From Rhodococcus sp. RD6.2 (lineage in GTDB: Bacteria; Actinomycetota; Actinomycetes; Mycobacteriales; Mycobacteriaceae), in contig NZ_CVQP01000001.1 of assembly GCF_001040705.1 (NCBI RefSeq), positions 62,001 through 126,000 of the forward strand: a DNA stretch of 64,000 nt, written 5' to 3'. A program made the translations under genes and the position numbers. The notes beneath the pieces are model-generated. The model ran no database searches. It worked only from the letters and a program-made list of their open reading frames with translations, and was not told the origin of the DNA. Shown here in pieces: positions 56,466-64,000 of the stretch (its first letter is position 1; every line of letters begins with the position of its first letter).

Positions 56466-57113
56466 ATGCTGATTCACCCGACTCTACGAATGCAGTCGTG
56501 GGGTTTTGTCATCGGCTCACTGCTGTTCGCGCTCGGATCCGCCCCCTGGATCTCCACGGCCATGGGTGCGGCCGCCGCCAACACATCCTTCTTCGTCGGC
56601 TCGTGGTTCTTCACCGCTGCTGCGTTCATCCAACTGGTGCTGAGCGGGGCAGCGACCACCACCGACCAGGGCAAGCCGGCGATTCGGGCCGAATGGCTTT
56701 CCGCCGCGATCCAGTTCCTCGGAACGATACTGTTCAACATCAGCACGGGTGCTGCCCTGCACGCACACACGGTCGAGGGTGAGATGCACCTCGTGTGGAA
56801 TCCCAACGCCGAGGGATCCGTCGCCTTCCTGCTCAGCAGCGCCTTGGCCGTCCTGATGCTCGTGCGGGCCAACCAGATCTGGGAACCCGGGTCGAAGGTC
56901 TGGCAGAGCGTGTGGCTGAACCTGCTGGGGTCGATCGCTTTCGGGGTCTCCGCTGTGGGAGCTTTCATCACCCGGAACGGCACAGTGATGGACGACGTCC
57001 TGGCGATCGGAGGAACCTTCGTAGGTGCGTTGTGCTTCTTCGCGGCCTCTGCGCTCTTCCTCGGCGAGCCGGACCGGCCCGCAGTCGAGGAGTTCGCCGC
57101 AGCGACCGAGTAG
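56466..57113 (+). CDS. Six-helix membrane protein of unknown function
   Basis: A 215-aa protein with six hydrophobic segments and short loops, beginning MLIHPTLRMQSWGFVIGSLLFALGSAP. No transporter motif was recognised; it resembles small YrhK-like or DUF-type membrane proteins. ATG 56466 is chosen because the open frame upstream runs through the gad terminator. It may be transcribed independently of gad. Confidence 0.7.
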   Translation: MLIHPTLRMQSWGFVIGSLLFALGSAPWISTAMGAAAANTSFFVGSWFFTAAAFIQLVLSGAATTTDQGKPAIRAEWLSAAIQFLGTILFNISTGAALHAHTVEGEMHLVWNPNAEGSVAFLLSSALAVLMLVRANQIWEPGSKVWQSVWLNLLGSIAFGVSAVGAFITRNGTVMDDVLAIGGTFVGALCFFAASALFLGEPDRPAVEEFAAATE

Positions 57114-57116
57114 CGC

Positions 57117-57186
57117 GTCAGATCAGCCAGGCCGCCGCGTTGGAAGGAAGCGCGCCGTCGACGAGCGGGGCGCTCGCGAGCAGCAG
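57117..57186. repeat. 70-bp direct repeat, copy 1
   Basis: Identical to 58226-58295. The second copy is the 3' end of the alpha-glucosidase gene including its stop; this copy is a detached duplicate immediately after the six-helix gene. Confidence 0.9.
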
Positions 57187-57304
57187 GCGTGCCACGACCA
57201 CCTCTATTTCCGGCTCGGAGACAGTCTGCGGCGCAGTTCACAAGACTCTGGGATTTACCCGGTCAACGATCCGTGACGAGCCACTAGCTCGGCAGAATGG
57301 GTTC

Positions 57305-58219
57305 ATGACCACCCTCGTCGCCATTCACGGCGATATCACCACCCAAACCACCGACGCCATAGTCAACGCCGCCAACAACGCGATGCGCGGAGGAGGTGGA
57401 GTGGACGGTGCGATCCATCGCGCTGGCGGCCCCGAGATCCTGAGGGAGTGCATCGCACGGTTTCCACACGGGCTCGCAACCGGCGCCGCAGGGTGGACTC
57501 CCGCAGGCGCGTTGGACGCGCGCTGGATCGTCCACACTGCTGGTCCTGACTATCGCGCAGGCCAGCGCGACCGGGCGCTGCTGGAGTCCTGCTACCGGCG
57601 GTCACTCGCGGTGGCCGACGAGGTGGGTGCGCGCAGCGTTGCCTTCCCGCTCATCAGCGCCGGCTCGTACGGATGGCCGCAGCGGGAGGCGATCGTCGCG
57701 GCGATCGACACGATAGCCACCACCCCGACGGTCGTCGACGAGGTGCGCCTCGTCGCCCGCGACGAGGAAACCTACCGAGAGGTCTCGTCGACGCTGGCGA
57801 TGGCGACGTCTGTACGCATCCTGCAGGGTGTGCGGGAACTACATCGCCGTGGCTACCACCGCCTGCGGATGCACCCCGGCATCGCACCCAGCGGGATGCA
57901 CTGGCGGATCGCGCTGTGGGACGCCGCCGAGCCCGATGCCAAGGTCTGGTACACGTCTGGCGCCGGCTCCGAGTTCGCGGATGGCGTCGTGGATGCGATG
58001 ACGCCACCGACCGTCGTTGCGGACCTGATCCTGCGAGCGATCGCGACTCTGACATCGACGGCGGACGAACCCGGTTACGGCGCTTGGTTGGCGGGGCTCC
58101 TGGCTCTCGTCGAACCGGAGCACCAACTGCCTGTGGCGTACGCGGAGTATTTCAGCCCTTCCGCCGGCTGGGAGATCGGCTGGGGCAGCGGGGTTCGGTA
58201 CCCGGTCCCGCCACGGTGA
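57305..58219 (+). CDS. Macro-domain protein with C-terminal unknown domain
   Basis: A 304-aa protein. Residues 1-170 are a macro domain: GDITTQTTDAIVNAANNAMRGGGGVDGAIHRAGG and GSYGWPQREA are the ADP-ribose-binding loops, and it resembles O-acetyl-ADP-ribose deacetylases and mono-ADP-ribosyl hydrolases. Residues 175-304 (LHRRGYHRLRMHPGIAPSGMHWRIALWDA...) are not recognised and contain many aromatic residues. It lies between two 70-bp direct repeats and breaks the expected core gene order, so it is probably a recent insertion. Confidence 0.85.
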   Translation: MTTLVAIHGDITTQTTDAIVNAANNAMRGGGGVDGAIHRAGGPEILRECIARFPHGLATGAAGWTPAGALDARWIVHTAGPDYRAGQRDRALLESCYRRSLAVADEVGARSVAFPLISAGSYGWPQREAIVAAIDTIATTPTVVDEVRLVARDEETYREVSSTLAMATSVRILQGVRELHRRGYHRLRMHPGIAPSGMHWRIALWDAAEPDAKVWYTSGAGSEFADGVVDAMTPPTVVADLILRAIATLTSTADEPGYGAWLAGLLALVEPEHQLPVAYAEYFSPSAGWEIGWGSGVRYPVPPR

Positions 58220-58225
58220 CGACGG

Positions 58226-58295
58226 GTCAGATCAGCCAGGCCGCCGCGTTGGAAGGAAGCGCGCCGTCGACGAGCGGGGCGCTCGCGAGCAGCAG
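58226..58295. repeat. 70-bp direct repeat, copy 2 (3' end of alpha-glucosidase)
   Basis: Identical to 57117-57186, 1109 bp away. It contains the stop and last 22-23 codons of the alpha-glucosidase gene. Confidence 0.9.
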
Positions 58296-59843
58296 CTGTC
58301 CCGGAGGCAGGGGGATCGGGCCGTCGGTGGCGTTGAGCGCACAGATGAGCCCACCGCGCCGGCGGAACGCCAGGCAGCCGGGAGGACTGCCGTACCAGTC
58401 GAGGCCGTCGCCCGAGAACTCCGGGCGCTGCGAGCGCAGTTCGATCGCGGTGCGGTACAGCGACAGCATCGACCGGACGTCCTCGAGCTGTGCCTCGACC
58501 GTCAGCGGAGCCCAGTCCGCAGGCATCGGCAGCCACGTCGACTCGGCGGTGGTGAACCCGAACGGCGGCTCGGTACCTTGCCACGGCAGCGGCACGCGGC
58601 AGCCGTCGCGGCCGCGCTCGGTGTGACCGGAACGCTCCCACACCGGATCCTGAAGCGCGTCCTCGGGCAGATCGTCGACGTTCGGCAACCCCAGCTCGGC
58701 GCCGTTGTAGACGAAGACGGCCCCGGGCAGGGCGAACTCGACGAGCGTCATCGCCCGCGCCCGCGCCCAACCGAGGGCGCCGCCGCCGTACCGCGTCACC
58801 TCCCGCTCCACGTCGTGGTTCGACAGCGTCCACGTCGGCGTGCCACCCACCGCCGCGACTGCGGCGAGCGAGTTGTCGACCGCGGCCCGCACCTGCTCGG
58901 CGCTGAACTTCGCCTCGGCGAGCCGGAAGTTGAAACCCAGATGCAGCTCGTCCGGCCGGATGTACTCCCCGAACCGCTCGTTGTCGCGGACCCAGATCTC
59001 GCCGACCGCCATCGTGCCGGGGAACTCGTTCATCACCTTGCGGATACCGCGGTGGATCTCGTGCACGCCCGGATTGTTGAACCGCGGATCGTCGTCGTCG
59101 TTGCGCATCAATTCGTTGAGATCCCAGTCGTGGTCCGGGAGGCCCTCCGGCTTCGCCATCCCGTGCGCGACGTCGATCCGGAACCCGTCCACGCCGCGAC
59201 TGAGCCAGAACCGCAGCGTCGTGTACAGATCCTCCGCGACCTCCGGGTTCTCCCAGTTCAGGTCGGGCTGCTCACGCGCGAAGATGTGCAGGTACCACTG
59301 TCCTGGCGTGCCGTCCGCCTCGGTGATCCGCGTCCACGCAGGACCGCCGAAGATGGACGGCCAGTTGTTCGGCGGCTCGTCGCCGTTCTCGCCCTTGCCG
59401 TCACGAAAGATGTATCGGGACCGCTCGGGGCTGCCGGGCGCCGCGGCCAACGCCGCGACGAACCACTCGTGCTGATCGCTGGTGTGGTTCGGGACCAGGT
59501 CCATCGTCACCTTGATGCGGCGTGCGTGCGCCTCCTCGATCAACGCGTCCATCGTTGCGAGATCACCGAACAGGGGATCGATGTCACGCGGATCGGACAC
59601 GTCGTACCCGTGGTCCGCCATCGGGGAGCGCATCACCGGGCTCAGCCAGATCGCGTCGATCCCGAGCAGCTCCAGGTAACCGAGACGCTCCCGGACCCCA
59701 CCGAGATCACCGACACCGTCCCCGTTGCCGTCGGAGAACGAGCGCGGGTAGATCTGGTAGAACACCCCGTTCGTCCACCACCGGTCGGACTCCGCCTGCC
59801 CCGCAACCCCCTGCGGGCTCTCCACGCTGCTCACGCCCGCCAC
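58227..59843 (-). CDS. aglA: Alpha-glucosidase (GH13)
   Basis: A 538-aa GH13 enzyme releasing glucose from alpha-glucosides. Catalytic residues: nucleophile Asp224 (GFRIDVAHG), acid/base Glu282 (VGEIW), and Asp344 (LSNHDVER); DLVPNHTSDQHEWF is conserved region I. The sequence matches actinobacterial oligo-1,6-glucosidase/alpha-glucosidase like Mtb Rv2471. It starts at GTG 59843. Its last 68 coding bases are duplicated 1.1 kb away. Confidence 0.92.
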   Translation of the reverse strand: MAGVSSVESPQGVAGQAESDRWWTNGVFYQIYPRSFSDGNGDGVGDLGGVRERLGYLELLGIDAIWLSPVMRSPMADHGYDVSDPRDIDPLFGDLATMDALIEEAHARRIKVTMDLVPNHTSDQHEWFVAALAAAPGSPERSRYIFRDGKGENGDEPPNNWPSIFGGPAWTRITEADGTPGQWYLHIFAREQPDLNWENPEVAEDLYTTLRFWLSRGVDGFRIDVAHGMAKPEGLPDHDWDLNELMRNDDDDPRFNNPGVHEIHRGIRKVMNEFPGTMAVGEIWVRDNERFGEYIRPDELHLGFNFRLAEAKFSAEQVRAAVDNSLAAVAAVGGTPTWTLSNHDVEREVTRYGGGALGWARARAMTLVEFALPGAVFVYNGAELGLPNVDDLPEDALQDPVWERSGHTERGRDGCRVPLPWQGTEPPFGFTTAESTWLPMPADWAPLTVEAQLEDVRSMLSLYRTAIELRSQRPEFSGDGLDWYGSPPGCLAFRRRGGLICALNATDGPIPLPPGQLLLASAPLVDGALPSNAAAWLI

Positions 59844-59902
59844 AGTGCCACACGCCGACGACGGTCACGACTCGTGGCGGCGCCGACCGCAGGTCCTGTC
59901 GA

Positions 59903-60298
59903 TCAGATGGGCGAATTGACGAGTGAGTTCGCGGCCATGTCGATGTAGTCGACGAGCGTGCGGCGATGTTCGGCGTCGAGTGTCTGCTCGTCGATCGAGT
60001 CGATCGCGATGTGCATGCACCGCAGCCACGCGTCCCGTTCCAGCGGACCGATCTTGAACGGGTTGTGCCTCATCCGCAGGCGCGGATGGCCACGCTCCTC
60101 CGAATAGGTCCGCGGCCCACCCCAGTACTGCTCGAGGAACATCCGCATCCTGCGCTCAGCGGGACCCAGATCCTCCTCGGGATAGAGCGGACGCACGATC
60201 TCGTCCTTCGCGACCTCCTCGTAGAAACGGGAGATCAGTTTGCGGAACGTCTCGGCTCCGCCGATCGCTTCGTAGAAACTCACTTCGGAATCACTCAT
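59903..60298 (-). CDS. glbO: Group II truncated haemoglobin (trHbO)
   Basis: A 131-aa globin binding haem and O2, linked in Mtb to respiration and peroxide protection. [22 protein letters not shown] is the B/A region with conserved Phe/Tyr; the proximal His is in [10 protein letters not shown] and the Trp of position G8 in DAWLRCM, both diagnostic of trHbO. It starts at ATG 60298 and lies 59 nt before the alpha-glucosidase gene on the same strand, matching Rv2470-Rv2471. Confidence 0.93.
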   Translation of the reverse strand: MSDSEVSFYEAIGGAETFRKLISRFYEEVAKDEIVRPLYPEEDLGPAERRMRMFLEQYWGGPRTYSEERGHPRLRMRHNPFKIGPLERDAWLRCMHIAIDSIDEQTLDAEHRRTLVDYIDMAANSLVNSPI

Positions 60299-60354
60299 GG
60301 CGCCACCATTGTGCCCTCAGGTCGGCGCCGCGTCGACGTGCGCCAGGGCGCTGC

Positions 60355-60413
60355 GTCGATGGGCGCCGGAGGCGCGGTGTCGATGGGCGCCGGAGGCGCG
60401 GTGTCGATGGGCG
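60355..60413. repeat. 2.5 copies of a 24-bp tandem repeat
   Basis: Units at 60355-60378 and 60379-60402 are identical (core GATGGGCGCCGGAGGCGC), with a partial third to 60413. It lies in the gap between glbO and the HNH gene and is likely to vary in copy number between strains. Confidence 0.85.
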
Positions 60414-60527
60414 TGAGAGTCGCGGTTGCCTCCCGTTCACCTTCCTGCCCGCAAACCGTCGGGAAAATGCACGTGCGTCGACGCGTAATCCGTGGTCAAC
60501 TGGGACAGGTCGTCCTCCGGAGGTCGC

Positions 60528-61187
60528 ATGAAGCACCGACACAGCGCCCGAGCGCACCGACAACTCGAGCCCGCCGACGCCCGTCACCCACCGGGCTCGG
60601 GGGCTTCCCCGCTCTATGCGATCGACGAGGGCAACAAACCCTCCCACCCAGGCGATGATGCGGTTCCCGCCTGGGTGAAGCGCCGGGTGCTGCTGCTCAA
60701 CGCCACTTACGAACCGCTCACCGCCCTCCCTGTCCGCCGCGCAGTCGTCCTCCTGGTCTGTGACAAGGCCGATTCTGTCCACGAGGATCCGCTCGGACAG
60801 GTCATCCACTCCGCCGGTTGTTCGATCCAGGTTCCATCAGTGATCCGGCTCCGAACCTATGTGCGTGTGCCGTACCGCGCCCGAATTCCGATGACCAGGG
60901 CCGCACTCATGCACCGCGACCGCTTTCGCTGCGCCTACTGCGGCGACAAGGCCGAGACCGTCGACCACGTCATCCCACGCAGTCGCGGAGGCGAGCACTC
61001 GTGGGAGAATTGCGTCGCCTGCTGTGCCCCCTGCAACCATCGAAAAGCGGACAAACTTCTCAGCGAGCTCGGATGGACGCTCCGCGCAGCCCTCGTTCCT
61101 CCGAAGGGTCAGCACTGGCGCCTGCTTGCCGCGACGAAGGAACTCGATCCGCTGTGGCTCCGATATCTGGGCGAGGGCGCGGCGTAG
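60528..61187 (+). CDS. HNH endonuclease-family protein
   Basis: A 219-aa protein with a C-terminal zinc-bound HNH domain: CAYCGDKAETVDHVIPRSRGGEHSWENCVACCAPCNHRK, which has both CxxC pairs, the DH and the N-x8-H. The N-terminal half binds unknown partners. Conserved in actinobacteria (Rv2469c position), where it is cytoplasmic and of unknown role, so it is unlikely to be a simple phage HNH. ATG 60528 follows GGAGG. Confidence 0.88.
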   Translation: MKHRHSARAHRQLEPADARHPPGSGASPLYAIDEGNKPSHPGDDAVPAWVKRRVLLLNATYEPLTALPVRRAVVLLVCDKADSVHEDPLGQVIHSAGCSIQVPSVIRLRTYVRVPYRARIPMTRAALMHRDRFRCAYCGDKAETVDHVIPRSRGGEHSWENCVACCAPCNHRKADKLLSELGWTLRAALVPPKGQHWRLLAATKELDPLWLRYLGEGAA

Positions 61188-61242
61188 GAAATTCCTGTGC
61201 CCCAGCGGCACAAATCCGCCGCCCCTGGGCTACCTTTGGCGG

Positions 61243-61503
61243 GTGAGCATTCTCGAGACAACGCTGATTTTCGTCGGGATTCCCGTCGTCATCACGGCCA
61301 TCCTGGCGGGGCTGAGCTACCTGGCTCCGCGAACCGCCGGTGAGACCCCCGCCCACTACTCGCTCGACAAGGAGTGGAACCACAAGCCGGTGCTGTGGTC
61401 CGCCGTCGACGAGGTGACGACCCGCCCCGGCCACCACAGTGGTCACGCGGAGATCGAGGGTTCGGCAGATCTGATCGGAGGTTCCGCAAGTGGCCGGTGG
61501 TAG
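61243..61503 (+). CDS. Small single-span membrane protein, 86 aa
   Basis: GTG 61243 starts SILETTLIFVGIPVVITAILAGLSYL, one transmembrane helix, then a soluble tail PAHYSLDKEWNHKPVLWSAVDE, a conserved motif in related actinobacterial proteins. It overlaps the DUF5130 gene by 14 bases, so the two are coupled. The role is unknown. Confidence 0.75.
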   Translation: MSILETTLIFVGIPVVITAILAGLSYLAPRTAGETPAHYSLDKEWNHKPVLWSAVDEVTTRPGHHSGHAEIEGSADLIGGSASGRW

Positions 61504-61963
61504 CAAGTTCCCCGCAGTCGTCGAAGCCGACCTCCCCGTCGGTTACGCCGTCACCCCCAGCGGTCGCGTCTCGGGCGTGCACCGCATTGGCGAGCCGTTC
61601 GTCGACGACCTTCCGTTCACGGTCGACGAGCTCGTCGCCCTCGACGACGCACTGACCGACGCGACGCGGGCCACGAAGGTTCGCTTCAATCTCTACGTCG
61701 GTGCGCTCGGCGAAGACCCGGCAGCCGGTGTCGCCGCACTGTTCCCGACCACCCCCGAGGCCGAGCGGTCCGTGCTGATCGCGGTGTCGCCCAACCAGCG
61801 GGTCATCGAGGTCCGCTCGGGCAAGGCGGTCGCCGACCGCGTCACCGACCGTGTCGCGCAGCTCGGCGTCACGGCCGCGGTGTCGTCGTTCGCCGAGGCC
61901 GACCTGATCGACGGCCTGATCTCCGCGATCCGCGTGATGAGCGCGGCGATCGCGCAGCCGTAA
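61490..61963 (+). CDS. DUF5130/TPM-like protein (Rv2468c position)
   Basis: A 157-aa protein with LDDALTDATRATKVRFNLYVGALGEDP and AERSVLIAVSPNQRVIEVRSGKAVADRVTD, a TPM-like alpha/beta fold. It starts at GTG 61490 within the preceding gene. Function is unknown, but the pair is conserved between the HNH gene and pepN. Confidence 0.8.
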   Translation: MAGGSKFPAVVEADLPVGYAVTPSGRVSGVHRIGEPFVDDLPFTVDELVALDDALTDATRATKVRFNLYVGALGEDPAAGVAALFPTTPEAERSVLIAVSPNQRVIEVRSGKAVADRVTDRVAQLGVTAAVSSFAEADLIDGLISAIRVMSAAIAQP

Positions 61964-61980
61964 GCACCACTCCAGCTGCT

Positions 61981-62029
61981 CCCGAATGGCGCATTCGGTC
62001 ACTCAACGTGACCGAATGCGCCATTCGGG
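61981..62029. terminator. Bidirectional terminator with perfect 22-bp stem
   Basis: Arms 61981-62002 and 62008-62029 are perfectly complementary (outer CCCGAATGG, inner CGGTCAC) with a TCAAC loop. It separates the convergent DUF5130 and pepN genes. Confidence 0.85.
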
Positions 62030-62041
62030 GTTAAGGGGAGG

Positions 62042-64000
<1,959 letters not shown>

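Overview
The window looks like chromosome of a high-GC, mycolic-acid-type actinomycete, most likely Rhodococcus or a close relative. The evidence is strong G/C bias at third codon positions, many GTG/TTG starts, and a right-hand gene order that, from memory, follows the Mycobacterium tuberculosis Rv2467-Rv2478c neighbourhood: ssb-like, EttA, the large NAD-glutamate dehydrogenase, two small genes, alpha-glucosidase, truncated haemoglobin, HNH protein, DUF5130 and PepN. No rRNA or CRISPR was seen.

Layout. 1-20.1 kb is ordinary chromosome: a partial diaminopimelate decarboxylase, an SDR and a 2,4-dienoyl-CoA reductase; PadR/MFS, PucR/hydrolase, TetR/reductase-desaturase and MarR/FUSC pairs, three of which have a clear palindrome in the shared promoter; two extracytoplasmic HNH proteins; two secreted Pro-rich paralogues; and two very small genes (44 and 30 aa) that a standard gene finder would probably miss.

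20,104-35,133 is a 15.0 kb integrated element in the 3' end of tRNA-Arg(TCT). It has a perfect 20-bp att repeat at each end. A compact integrase, excisionase, Cys-rich protein and prim-pol/ATPase module is followed by palindromes that could be an origin. The cargo looks like defence: a 1658-aa single-chain Type ISP restriction-modification enzyme with a 395-aa protein of unknown function upstream, and two convergent Schlafen/AlbA_2 proteins. A frameshifted STAS pseudogene lies by the right end. No FtsK/TraB transfer gene or relaxase was seen.

35.1-50.5 kb is core chromosome: tRNA-Arg, a CopD-CtaG fusion, a TetR/DUF2236 pair, an SSB paralogue, two tandem secreted lipases, then EttA, a thioesterase, a 1630-aa glutamate dehydrogenase, a second thioesterase and a conserved 220-aa protein in one tight run.

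50.7-58.2 kb is accessory and sits between core genes: amidohydrolase, a degenerate ABC ATPase with no Walker A lysine, a YhgE/Pip membrane protein and glutamate decarboxylase, closed by a 20-bp-stem hairpin. A six-helix membrane protein and a macro-domain gene follow. The macro gene lies between perfect 70-bp direct repeats made from the 3' end of the neighbouring alpha-glucosidase gene. 58.2-64 kb returns to core genes (alpha-glucosidase, GlbO, HNH, DUF5130, PepN).

Best candidates for something undescribed are the element's cargo (Type ISP enzyme plus unknown partner, and the convergent Schlafen pair), the amidohydrolase/pseudo-ABC/YhgE/Gad operon, the repeat-flanked macro-domain cassette, and the small 44-aa Gly-rich gene with its own terminator.
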